Source: an uncultured Erythrobacter sp.
Lineage (GTDB): Bacteria; Pseudomonadota; Alphaproteobacteria; Sphingomonadales; Sphingomonadaceae
Assembly (NCBI GenBank): GCA_947498065.1
Contig: CANMIS010000005.1
Location: 1-64,000 of the forward strand
Direction of reading: 5' to 3'
Length of the DNA: 64,000 nt
A program made the position numbers and the translations under genes. Below, one piece after another: positions 42,116-50,370 of the stretch. The notes beneath the pieces are model-generated. The model was not told where the DNA came from. It saw only the letters and a list, made by a program, of their open reading frames with translations, and did not search any database. Every line of letters starts with the position of its first letter. The first letter of the stretch is position 1.

Positions 42116-44638
42116 TTAGAACTTGAAGCCAACCTCAACGCCGACCAGACGGCGCGCGCCTGGCGAGATGAACGATCCGCCAAATTCGATCGCCGGGATC
42201 ACCTCGTTGAGATATTCGCGGTTCAGCGCATTATTGGCGAAGATCGCGGCCGTGATATTGCCGGTTTCAATCCCAGCGCGCAGGTTCAGCACACCAAAGG
42301 CATCGCGCCGCGCCACGCCGTAATTCGCATTGCCGACAAAGTCAGGCAGAGCGAGCGCAGAGATCGGCAGCAGGCCAGAGAAGAGCGTCGGCGCTTCTTG
42401 GTTCTGGAACGAGTGGAACCAGGTTGGCCCAGTGATCCTGTAATCAGCACGGACGATCAGATCGACGCTGCTGCTCATCGGAACGTCAATCTCTGTGCCG
42501 AGATTGATTGTATAATCAGCGGTGTAAGGTGACTTGTTGCCAACCGTTGAAGGGCGCGAGCTGTTGGCTTTGATCTCGCTCTCGGTGACATTGACCGAGC
42601 CGAAGAAGGTCCAGCCCTCAACCACTTCGGCAGAGGTGTTGAACTCGATCCCATAGACATCGACCTCGTCAATGTTGGACACGACCCGGAGCAGGCCGAA
42701 CGAGCCAACAAAGAACTCGAAGAACTGCATGTCTTCGATGTCGGTGTAATAGGCCGCGAGGTCAAAAGTGATCGCGCCGCCCGCAATTTCGCCCTTTACA
42801 CCCGCTTCAAACGCGGAGGAGACCTCTTTGTCATATTGGTCTTCGATGGTGACATCGGCGCCGATGAACTGCACGAAATTGGCATCGATGATCGCGGCGG
42901 AACCTTGGTTGTTAAAGCCGCCGGACTTAAATCCGATGCCCCAGTTGGCGTAAAAGTTGAGGTCAGGATTGGGCTGCCAGCTGAGGCTGACTTTTGGCTG
43001 GAGCTGACGGAAGGTCGCATCGACCGGCGCGAAGGCTCCAAAGGCCAGGCCAGGATTGATCGGACCGCCGGTGAAGGGATCGAGCGCGCCGGCTGGCACG
43101 AGCGATTCTGACGAGCGATCTTCAATGTCATAGCGCAGGGCGAGGCCCGCGGTCAGATCACCAAATTGATACTCCGCATTGCCGAACACAGCATAGACGC
43201 TGGTGTCGAATGTATCATTGAGCAGCAGCGAGGTCGGGTTGGCGCTGCCCGGTGCGTTGAACAGCTCGCGGCTGACGCCTGCGCCTGTGTCGCCGCCAAT
43301 GCTGACGCCGGTCTCGCGGTCGATATTGAGGAAGTATGCCCCGATCTGCCAGCTGAGCGCATCGCCGCCATTGGAGGCCAGGCGGATCTCGCCGCTGATG
43401 TCGGATTGCTGGCGGATCTGCAGCTGAGTGCCGTCGCATGTGCTCGGGCTATAGGCGCCGAAGGTGGAGCCGTTGACCGGGTCAAAGATGAACGGAACCG
43501 GGAGAGCGCCGACAAAGCCGGGCTGGTTGACCGGGAAGCCGGTGAGGTTCGCGGTGGAGGAGAAGCAGCTGTCGACCACATTTTGTGCGGCGGGGTCCGC
43601 CGCTGCGATGAAGCGCGCGAAGTCAGCCGAGGTACCATCAGCGGTCAGCAATTGGTCCACGTCGGAATAGAGCGCCCATGCGGTCAGCGTGATGTCGCCA
43701 AAATCATGCTCGATCTTGGCTGAGATATCCAAGCTGTCCTGCTCGTTTGTGGGCCGGATATTGCCATAATAGCGGAACGGGTGGTCGTTCACATCTTCGT
43801 TAAACGCCGGGTTCACACCTGCGAAATTGGGCAGGTGGAACGAGGAATTGAAGTTAATCGATGCCCCGCGCAGCTGCGAATAGCGCGCTTTGATGTCGAG
43901 CTCCGTTGCCTCGCCGAGATTGGCGACCAAGCGCCCGTCCACGCTCCACACTTCCTGGTCATCGACCACATCGCGGTCCAGGAATTCATTGCGGAAGAAA
44001 CCGTCGGTGCTGCGGTAATAACCAGACAGGACGAAGCCGAGATTATCGCCCAAGGGGCCAGCGACATGGCCTGTTGCCTGAATGGTGTTCTCGTTCGCGT
44101 AAGATGCTTTCACCCCGCCTTCGAAGAAATCGGAGGGTTTCAGCGTTTGCAGCACAATCGCGCCAGCCGCAGCGTTGCGGCCATAGAGCGCGCCTTGCGG
44201 ACCTTTCAGGATTTCGACCTGGCGCAAAGTGCCTTGGGTCTGGTTCAATTGTGCAGTGTTGGTTTTGAGGATGCCATCAACCACCAGCGCGACGGAGCTT
44301 TCCGCATCGCGCGCGCCGTTGATCCCGCGAATATTGATCTGGGTGTCGCCCGCCTCAGCAGTGCCGGTCACGATGGTGACGCCGGGGGTCAGCTGTACGA
44401 AGTCCTCCGCATTGTCGGCGCCGGTGCGCTCCAAAGCTTGAGCGGTAAGGACCGAAACCGATGCGGGCACATCTTGCAGGCGCTCGTTCTGGCGCCGCGC
44501 GGTAACGATGATCGCATTGTCCTCTTCATCCGCGTCGACCGAGGCGGGGACCTCTGCATCTTGCGCGTGAGCCGGCATCGCGAGGGCGGGTGCAAATGCC
44601 GCAGTGGCGAACAGCAGAGCTTTGGTTGAACGCTTCAT
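42116..44638 (-). CDS. TonB-dependent outer-membrane receptor (2)
   Basis: 840 aa from ATG 44638, where a signal peptide starts (MKRSTKALLFATAAFAPALA, cleavage after HAQ near 25); the frame to 44764 is not used. TonB box AIIVTARRQ near 40-48. Plug: LQDVPASVSVLTAQALERTG, TQINIRGINGARDAESSVA and VEILKGPQGALYGRNAAAGA. Barrel ends GVEVGFKF with terminal Phe. No long similarity to receptor 1 beyond the fold, so the two probably import different molecules. Divergent from the GntR gene across a region with several dyads, including TTGTATACAA. Confidence 0.92.
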   Translation of the reverse strand: MKRSTKALLFATAAFAPALAMPAHAQDAEVPASVDADEEDNAIIVTARRQNERLQDVPASVSVLTAQALERTGADNAEDFVQLTPGVTIVTGTAEAGDTQINIRGINGARDAESSVALVVDGILKTNTAQLNQTQGTLRQVEILKGPQGALYGRNAAAGAIVLQTLKPSDFFEGGVKASYANENTIQATGHVAGPLGDNLGFVLSGYYRSTDGFFRNEFLDRDVVDDQEVWSVDGRLVANLGEATELDIKARYSQLRGASINFNSSFHLPNFAGVNPAFNEDVNDHPFRYYGNIRPTNEQDSLDISAKIEHDFGDITLTAWALYSDVDQLLTADGTSADFARFIAAADPAAQNVVDSCFSSTANLTGFPVNQPGFVGALPVPFIFDPVNGSTFGAYSPSTCDGTQLQIRQQSDISGEIRLASNGGDALSWQIGAYFLNIDRETGVSIGGDTGAGVSRELFNAPGSANPTSLLLNDTFDTSVYAVFGNAEYQFGDLTAGLALRYDIEDRSSESLVPAGALDPFTGGPINPGLAFGAFAPVDATFRQLQPKVSLSWQPNPDLNFYANWGIGFKSGGFNNQGSAAIIDANFVQFIGADVTIEDQYDKEVSSAFEAGVKGEIAGGAITFDLAAYYTDIEDMQFFEFFVGSFGLLRVVSNIDEVDVYGIEFNTSAEVVEGWTFFGSVNVTESEIKANSSRPSTVGNKSPYTADYTINLGTEIDVPMSSSVDLIVRADYRITGPTWFHSFQNQEAPTLFSGLLPISALALPDFVGNANYGVARRDAFGVLNLRAGIETGNITAAIFANNALNREYLNEVIPAIEFGGSFISPGARRLVGVEVGFKF

Positions 44639-44700
44639 AATTCGACTTCCCCAAATGTGTTGTCGTCCGGTTATCGATCGGACTTGGTCGGTGCGGCCGC

Positions 44701-44726
44701 GATTTTCAGAAAATCGCACAGCGATT
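44701..44726. promoter_or_regulatory. Overlapping dyads in the TonB receptor 2/GntR divergent region
   Basis: GATTTTC-A-GAAAATC (44701-44715) is a perfect 7+1+7 dyad. AATCGC-ACA-GCGATT (44712-44726) is a perfect 6+3+6 dyad overlapping it. They lie 63-88 bp upstream of the receptor start and 68-94 bp upstream of the GntR start. These are candidate binding sites; the binding protein is unknown. Confidence 0.45.
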
Positions 44727-44754
44727 AAACAGTCATTGCAGTCGGCGTTCCTTA

Positions 44755-44764
44755 TTGTATACAA
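44755..44764. promoter_or_regulatory. Candidate GntR/FadR-type operator (TTGTATACAA)
   Basis: Perfect palindrome TTGTATACAA, the T-x-G-T-x3-A-C-x-A form expected for FCD-class GntR regulators, 31 nt upstream of the GntR start codon. The core TGTATACA recurs at 45482-45489 on the start codon of the next gene. Autoregulation and control of the divergent receptor are inferred. Confidence 0.65.
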
Positions 44765-44794
44765 AATCGACCCGTCAAGCTTTTAGAGGATTCT

Positions 44795-45475
44795 ATGTCG
44801 CGCGCATCGGACAAGGCGTACTCGCAAATCCGCGAGCTCATCATCTCGGGCGATCTCGCGCCGGGTGAAGCCTTGGGTGAAGAGGCTCTGGCTGAGATGT
44901 GCGGCGTGTCGCGTACGCCGATCCGGGAGGCCTTGCGCCGGCTTGAGGCGGATATGCTGATCCGCAAAACAGAATCGCAACGCAGCTATGTCTCTGACTG
45001 GTCGCTGGACGATGTGCATGATGTGTTTGAGCTGCGCGCCATGCTGGAGGGATATGCCGCCCGCAGAGCCGCCGAACTGATGGATGATGCAGTCCTAAAG
45101 GCCCTCAAAATGCACAATTCCGGTCTTGAGGAAGCGGTGTCGAGTGATCCGCCGGATATCGAAGAATTCCTTGCGCGCAACCGTGAATTTCACGCGCTGA
45201 TCCTGCGCACTGCGGCATCTCCTCGGCTCGAAATCCTGCTGCAAACCTTGATCGAGCAGCCCGTGATTTGGCGCACCGCGCATCATTATGAGCTCAGCGA
45301 ACTGGTCCGTTCGCATCAGGAGCATGACGAATTGATCGCGGCCTTTGAGCGCGGCGATGGTCCATGGGCGGAGGCGATTATGACCGGCCATATCCGCCGC
45401 GCTTTCCATGCTTATTCGGACGCGCACCGGGAGATGATGGCGGCGGAAGCGGATCAGAATAAGAAGCGAGCCTAG
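44795..45475 (+). CDS. GntR-family (FadR/FCD subfamily) transcriptional regulator
   Basis: 226 aa. Winged-helix domain (about 5-70): AYSQIRELIISGDLAPGEALGEEALAEMCGVSRTPIREALRRLEAD. FCD ligand domain (about 80-215) with metal-site histidines in NREFHALIL, SHQEHDELIAAF and MTGHIRRAF. GAGGA lies 7 nt before the ATG. FCD members respond to small carboxylates. It heads the operon with the HMG-CoA-lyase-like, hydantoinase and CoA-transferase genes, 5 nt before the next gene. It has the two TGTATACA sites described above as likely operators. Confidence 0.9.
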   Translation: MSRASDKAYSQIRELIISGDLAPGEALGEEALAEMCGVSRTPIREALRRLEADMLIRKTESQRSYVSDWSLDDVHDVFELRAMLEGYAARRAAELMDDAVLKALKMHNSGLEEAVSSDPPDIEEFLARNREFHALILRTAASPRLEILLQTLIEQPVIWRTAHHYELSELVRSHQEHDELIAAFERGDGPWAEAIMTGHIRRAFHAYSDAHREMMAAEADQNKKRA

Positions 45476-45480
45476 TTTAA

Positions 45481-46413
45481 ATGTATACAGAAACCATCGA
45501 AATTGTTGAGGTCAGCCCGCGCGACGGTTTGCAAAATGAGAAGCAGCCGATCTCTACTGAGGACAAGCTGACGCTGATCAACCGGGCGATCGATGCAGGG
45601 GCTCGGCGCATTGAAGTGACCAGCTTTGTCAATCCCAAGGCGGTGCCGCAAATGGCCGATGCCGATGCGGTGTGCGCGGGCCTGCCCGACCGTGATGATG
45701 TGACTTACATTGGCCTTGTCATGAACCTGCGCGGGGCTGAGCGGGCGATTGCCACGGGCCGCATTGATCAGCTTGGCGCTGTTGCGGTCGCCACCGACAC
45801 CTTTGCCATGCGCAATCAAGGTCAGACGAGTGACGGCTCGGTCGATGCTGCCCGCGCCATTATTAAGCGGGCCAAGGAAGCGGGCCTAACCGCGCAGGCC
45901 ACCATTGGCGCAAGTTTCGGTTGCCCGTTCGAAGGTGAAGTCAGCGAGGATCACGTTGTCGCCATGGCTAAGGCCATTGCCGAGGCGGGTCCGGTCGAGA
46001 TTGCTCTGGCCGACACAATCGGCGTCGGCAATCCAGCGCACGTTGCCCGGCTGGTGGAGCGAGTGCGCGAGGCAATCAATCCGCTGCCCGTCCGCGTGCA
46101 CTTTCACAACACCCGCGGAACGGGCCTCGCCAATGTCTGGGCGGCCATCGGCGCAGGCGCGCAAACGGTCGATGCATCGATTGGCGGGCTGGGCGGATGC
46201 CCCTTTGCGCCGGGTGCTGCGGGCAATGTTGCGACGGACGATGTTCTCTACATGTTGGATAGAGCGAAGATTTCTACGGGCCTTTCGCTCGATGCCATTA
46301 TCGAAACAAACCACTGGCTTGCCGGTGTGATGGACAAAGAACTGCCGGCGATGGTCGGCAAAGCAGGCGGGTTCCCAAACCCGGCCGATGATAAAGAAAG
46401 GAATGCTGCCTAA
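45481..46413 (+). CDS. HMG-CoA lyase-like DRE-TIM metallolyase
   Basis: 310 aa. Family motifs: VEVSPRDGLQNEKQ (metal/Arg loop), IEVTSFVNPKAVPQMAD, metal His pair VHFHNTRGTGLAN and the signature GGLGGCPFAPGAAGN with the catalytic Cys. HMG-CoA lyase normally has H-C-H-D-T-Y-G-Q at the His pair; here it is H-F-H-N-T-R-G-T, so the acyl-CoA substrate is probably not HMG-CoA itself. A retro-aldol cleavage of a 3-hydroxy-3-alkyl acyl-CoA is expected. Last base overlaps the HyuA start. With the class III CoA-transferase in the same operon, a CoA-activation then cleavage sequence is likely. Confidence 0.88.
   Translation: MYTETIEIVEVSPRDGLQNEKQPISTEDKLTLINRAIDAGARRIEVTSFVNPKAVPQMADADAVCAGLPDRDDVTYIGLVMNLRGAERAIATGRIDQLGAVAVATDTFAMRNQGQTSDGSVDAARAIIKRAKEAGLTAQATIGASFGCPFEGEVSEDHVVAMAKAIAEAGPVEIALADTIGVGNPAHVARLVERVREAINPLPVRVHFHNTRGTGLANVWAAIGAGAQTVDASIGGLGGCPFAPGAAGNVATDDVLYMLDRAKISTGLSLDAIIETNHWLAGVMDKELPAMVGKAGGFPNPADDKERNAA
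45482..45489. promoter_or_regulatory. Second TGTATACA site, on the start codon of the lyase gene
   Basis: The lyase gene begins ATGTATACAG, so the GntR-type palindrome TGTATACA overlaps its start codon. It lies 727 bp from the matching site upstream of the regulator. It may act as a downstream roadblock or looping operator, or be coincidence (an 8-bp match). Confidence 0.45.
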
Positions 46414-48470
46414 TGGGCTATCGCCTTGGAGTGGATGTTGGGGGCACGTTTACCGACCTCTTGCTGTTCAATGATGAGACCGGAGCATTCTGGCGCCACA
46501 AAACCCCCTCGACCCCGCATGACAGCTCAGAGGGTATTCTGATCGGCGTCGAAGCGATCACAAAGGAAGCCGATGTCGCGCCGAGCGAGATCGAATATTT
46601 CCTGCACGGCACAACCGTTGCGACCAATGCGGTACTGGAGGGTAAGGGCGCAAAAGTCGGCCTGATCGTGACCGAAGGATACCGCGACGTGATGCAGATC
46701 GCGCGCAGTTTTGTACCCGGCGGCCTCGCTGCTTGGATCGTCTGGCCTAAGCCTCAACCGCTCGCGCATCTGGAGGACACGATTGACGTGCCGGGCCGGA
46801 TGGGTGCCGATGGCAAGGAAGTACGACCTCTGGATGAGGACGCGGTGCGCGCCGCGATGCGCAAGCTGAAGGGGCAGGGCATCGAGGCGCTGACCGTCAG
46901 CCTGATCAACGCCTATGTGAACGGATCGCATGAGCAGCGCATTGGCGAGATCGCAGCCGAAGAACTGCCCGGACTGCCCGTGTCGCTTAGCCATGAGGTT
47001 CTGCCTGAAATGCAGGAATATGAGCGCACGCTTTCCACGGTTGCCAATGCGGCGGTGCGCCCGGTGGTGGGCAAATATGTCTCCAACCTCCGCAATCGGC
47101 TTGAGCAAGAGGGCCTGAAAGGCAAGCTCTCGCTGCTGCGGTCTGATGGCGGCTTGATGAGCAGCCAGAAGGCTGAAGAGCATCCGGTCAACATTCTGAT
47201 GTCTGGCCCAGCTGGCGGCGTGACCGGCGCATTGTGGGTCGGTAAGAACGCTGGTCTCAGCAATATTTTGACGCTGGATGTTGGAGGTACATCGACCGAT
47301 GTGGCGCTGATCGAAGGGCTCGAGGCGCGCCGGGTTCGCACCACCGAAGTTGGCCACTTGTCGGTCCGTGCATCGGCGCTCGATGTGAAGACGGTGGGCG
47401 CAGGCGGCGGCTCAATCGCTCACGTACCAGAGCTGACCGGCGCGCTGCGGGTTGGCCCGGAAAGCGCGGGCGCGGTGCCTGGCCCGGTGGCTTATGGCAA
47501 AGGCGGCGAAGTCCCGACCGTAACCGACGCCAATGTCGTGCTCGGCTATCTGCCAGAGGATTTGCTCGGCGGGGCCTTCCAGCTCGACCGTGAAGGCGCG
47601 AAGAAAGCGGTTCAGACAGTCGCAGATGCACTGGGCGTTGGCCTGATGGAGGCCGCGCGCGGTATCATCGACATCGTCAATGAAAACATGTTCGGCGCAT
47701 TGCGCATGATCAGCGTTCAGCAGGGCTATGACCCGCGCGAATTCGCGGTGATGGGCTTTGGCGGGGCAGGGCCGCTGCATGTGAATGCGGTGGCGAAACT
47801 GATGGGCAGCTGGCCTGCGGTCAGCCCGGTCTCCCCCGGTGTGCTGTGCGCACTGGGTGATGCGACCACGCGGATGCGCACCGAAACCGCTCGCAGCTTC
47901 AGCAAGCTGGCGCGCGACACGAACAAAGCGGAACTCGCAAGTGTGCTTACCGAAATGGAGCAGCAGACGCGGGCCGAATTGCTCGCAGACGGCGTTCCTG
48001 AAGGCGCGATCACCAGCGCGTTTGAAGTGGATGTGCGTTATGCGGGGCAAGCTTTCGAAGTGCCGCTGACCATCGATCAGGAATTGCTCACCAAAGACGG
48101 GATCGACGGCATTCTGGCGCGCTTTGACGAGGAGCATTTGCGCCTCTTTACCTTCAACATGGATACCCCGCACGAGATCGTGAACCTGCGCGCGGTTGCG
48201 CTGGGTGAAGCGCCCGATCTGCCGGCCAATGAGCTGGAGAAGGGCGACGGCGATCCGTCGGCTGCGAAAATCCGTGATCACACTCTATGGATGGACGGCG
48301 AAGAACGCGCCGCTGTGATCTATGACCGCGCGAAACTGCGCCAGGGGGACATCATCTCTGGCCCAGCGATCATCACCGAAATGGACTCGACCACTCTGGT
48401 TGAGAATGGCTGCACGGCCACGGTCGATGCGGTCGGCAATATCCTCATCAATTTGAACGAGAAGGGCTGA
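46413..48470 (+). CDS. hyuA: Hydantoinase/oxoprolinase-family subunit A (HyuA-like)
   Basis: 685 aa, the ATP-binding, sugar-kinase-like subunit. Two phosphate-binding signatures: YRLGVDVGGTFTDLLLFND at the N-terminus and LTLDVGGTSTDVALIEG near 288. The Thr-Thr-V-A-T-N block (LHGTTVATNAVLEGKGAKVG) is diagnostic. Works with subunit B (48475-50370) in ATP-dependent opening of N-methylhydantoin, 5-oxoproline or in the related acetone/acetophenone carboxylases. The operon has no third, small carboxylase subunit gene, which favours hydantoinase over carboxylase. Confidence 0.9.
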   Translation: MGYRLGVDVGGTFTDLLLFNDETGAFWRHKTPSTPHDSSEGILIGVEAITKEADVAPSEIEYFLHGTTVATNAVLEGKGAKVGLIVTEGYRDVMQIARSFVPGGLAAWIVWPKPQPLAHLEDTIDVPGRMGADGKEVRPLDEDAVRAAMRKLKGQGIEALTVSLINAYVNGSHEQRIGEIAAEELPGLPVSLSHEVLPEMQEYERTLSTVANAAVRPVVGKYVSNLRNRLEQEGLKGKLSLLRSDGGLMSSQKAEEHPVNILMSGPAGGVTGALWVGKNAGLSNILTLDVGGTSTDVALIEGLEARRVRTTEVGHLSVRASALDVKTVGAGGGSIAHVPELTGALRVGPESAGAVPGPVAYGKGGEVPTVTDANVVLGYLPEDLLGGAFQLDREGAKKAVQTVADALGVGLMEAARGIIDIVNENMFGALRMISVQQGYDPREFAVMGFGGAGPLHVNAVAKLMGSWPAVSPVSPGVLCALGDATTRMRTETARSFSKLARDTNKAELASVLTEMEQQTRAELLADGVPEGAITSAFEVDVRYAGQAFEVPLTIDQELLTKDGIDGILARFDEEHLRLFTFNMDTPHEIVNLRAVALGEAPDLPANELEKGDGDPSAAKIRDHTLWMDGEERAAVIYDRAKLRQGDIISGPAIITEMDSTTLVENGCTATVDAVGNILINLNEKG

Positions 48471-48474
48471 GACG

Positions 48475-50370
48475 ATGCCTGCACAAATCATTCAATCGAA
48501 CACCACCCCGTTTGAAAAACTCGATATCGATCCGGTCACGCTCGACATTATCGAGAATGCGCTGCGCAATGCGCGGATCGAGATGGACGCGACGCTGGTG
48601 CGCACCGCCATGTCGCCCGGCATTCGCGAGCAAGGCGATGCCTTTCCGCTGATCGCTGCGCCCAGCGGCGAGATGATCGTCGGCCAATTCGGTAGCTATA
48701 TCGGCCCGTTCCTGGAGGGTTACGATGGCACGGTTGAGGAAGGCGATATGATCTTCCTCTCCGACCCATACTCCGTTGGCGGCGCGATCAGCCACTCCAA
48801 CGATTGGCTCGTATTGCTGCCAGTGTTCAAGGACGGCCGCTTGGTCGCCTATACCTCTATGTTCGGCCACCAGTCGGACATTGGCGGCATGGTGCCTGGC
48901 TCTATGCCGATCGGCGCGACCTCGATCTTCCAAGAAGGCGTGCGCATCCCGCCGGTGAAGATCTGGAAGAACGGCGAATATAACGAAGACCTCATGAAGC
49001 TGGTGATGCACCAGACGCGCACCCCCGATTGGTGTCAGGCCGACCTCAACGCGCTGATCGCCAGTTGCCGGGTCGCCTCCAACCGCGTGATCGAAATGTG
49101 CGAGCGGTTCGGCGATGATGTCTATTACTCCGCCACCAAAGAGCTGCTTGCGCGCAACCACCGCGCGATGAAGGCGCTGATTTCCCAAGCGATCCCGACC
49201 GAGAAGGCGAGCTTTGAGGATTACATTTGCGATGATGGCAAGGGCTATGGCCCTTACAAGATCAAATGCACGATGTGGCGCGAGGGCGATAAGGTCATTC
49301 TCGACTTTGACGGCACCGATCCGCAATCCGCCGCCTCGATCAACTTCTTCCTCAATGAGAACATGTTCAAGATGTTCTTCGGCATCTACATGATCATGGT
49401 GTTCGACCCGCAGATCCTGTTCAACGACGGGTTCTACGATCTGATCGAGGTCCGCATTCCAGAGGGGTCTTTGCTGAAGCCGCATTTCCCTGCGGCGCTT
49501 TCGGGACGCACGCACGCTCTCGGCCGGATCTTCGACATTCTGGGTGGTCTTCTGGGTCAGGGCACACCAGAATTCTTGAACGCTGCTGGTTTCAGCTCTT
49601 CGCCGCACCTGTTCTATTCCGGTTGGGACAATCGCGAGGGCAAAGAGCGCGATTGGTTCCAGCTGTTCCAGATCGGCTTTGGCGGGATTCCGGGACGGCC
49701 ATTGGGCGATGGTCCGGATGGCCATTCGCTGTGGCCGGGCTTCACCAATGTGCCGAACGAGTTTCTGGAGCGCTATTTCCCGCTGCGGATTGAACGATAC
49801 GCGACGGAGCCAGACAGCGGCGGGGCAGGTCTGCACCGCGGCGGCAATGGCATCCACATGACGTACCGTTTCCTCGCCGATGGTGAGATCGCAATCCACG
49901 ATGACCGCTGGTTCGTGCCGCCATGGGGCGTAAACGGCGGGCATCCGGGAATGCGCGCGAAGAAAGTACTCGAACGCGCGGATGGCACCACGGAAATCGT
50001 CGGCAATAAGATCGAGGACGTGTCCGTCAAGGAAGGCGAATTGCTGCACTTCATCACCTGGGGCGGCGGCGGCTGGGGCGACCCGCTGGAGCGTGACCCT
50101 GAGCTGGTCGGCCTAGAAATCCGCCAAGGCCTCGTCACGCCAGAGGGCGCAGCGAATTATGGCGTTGTGGCCGATGGTGAGGGCGTGATCGACGCTGCTG
50201 CAACCGAGGCTTTGCGCGGCAAAATGCGGGCCGAACGCGGCGAGTTGTCGCTGTTCGATTACGGTCCCGCAATCGAGACCTTGCGCGCCAATTGCGAGAG
50301 CGAAACCGGACTGCCTGCGCCGATCCAACCGGTGTGGCATGATCAGGACGTTGCTGAGGCGGCCGAATGA
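48475..50370 (+). CDS. hyuB: Hydantoinase-family subunit B (HyuB-like)
   Basis: 631 aa. N-terminal LDPITL-type region (FEKLDIDPVTLDIIENALRN), SPGIREQGDAFPLI, DPYSVGGAISHSNDW, GHQSDIGGMVPGSMPIGATSIFQEGVRIPP and C-terminal ITWGGGGWGDPLERDP, all typical of HyuB. 4 nt after HyuA, and its end overlaps the CoA-transferase start by 4 nt. Slightly longer than most HyuB proteins because of a C-terminal extension (about 575-631). Substrate not deducible. Confidence 0.9.
   Translation: MPAQIIQSNTTPFEKLDIDPVTLDIIENALRNARIEMDATLVRTAMSPGIREQGDAFPLIAAPSGEMIVGQFGSYIGPFLEGYDGTVEEGDMIFLSDPYSVGGAISHSNDWLVLLPVFKDGRLVAYTSMFGHQSDIGGMVPGSMPIGATSIFQEGVRIPPVKIWKNGEYNEDLMKLVMHQTRTPDWCQADLNALIASCRVASNRVIEMCERFGDDVYYSATKELLARNHRAMKALISQAIPTEKASFEDYICDDGKGYGPYKIKCTMWREGDKVILDFDGTDPQSAASINFFLNENMFKMFFGIYMIMVFDPQILFNDGFYDLIEVRIPEGSLLKPHFPAALSGRTHALGRIFDILGGLLGQGTPEFLNAAGFSSSPHLFYSGWDNREGKERDWFQLFQIGFGGIPGRPLGDGPDGHSLWPGFTNVPNEFLERYFPLRIERYATEPDSGGAGLHRGGNGIHMTYRFLADGEIAIHDDRWFVPPWGVNGGHPGMRAKKVLERADGTTEIVGNKIEDVSVKEGELLHFITWGGGGWGDPLERDPELVGLEIRQGLVTPEGAANYGVVADGEGVIDAAATEALRGKMRAERGELSLFDYGPAIETLRANCESETGLPAPIQPVWHDQDVAEAAE

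Noticed and set aside
42076-42183. N-terminal extension of the cysteine hydrolase
   Set aside because: It overlaps the end of TonB receptor 2 and adds a non-homologous Arg/Ser-rich stretch. ATG 42075 fits the family length.
48448-50049. 533-codon minus-strand frame opposite HyuB
   Set aside because: It is a codon-bias shadow of hyuB: His/Arg-rich product, no family motifs, and hyuB on the other strand is unequivocal.
46413-50370. Acetone/acetophenone carboxylase
   Set aside because: The third small subunit expected for those carboxylases is absent and a carbamoylsarcosine-amidase-like gene is nearby, so hydantoinase is preferred, though not proven.
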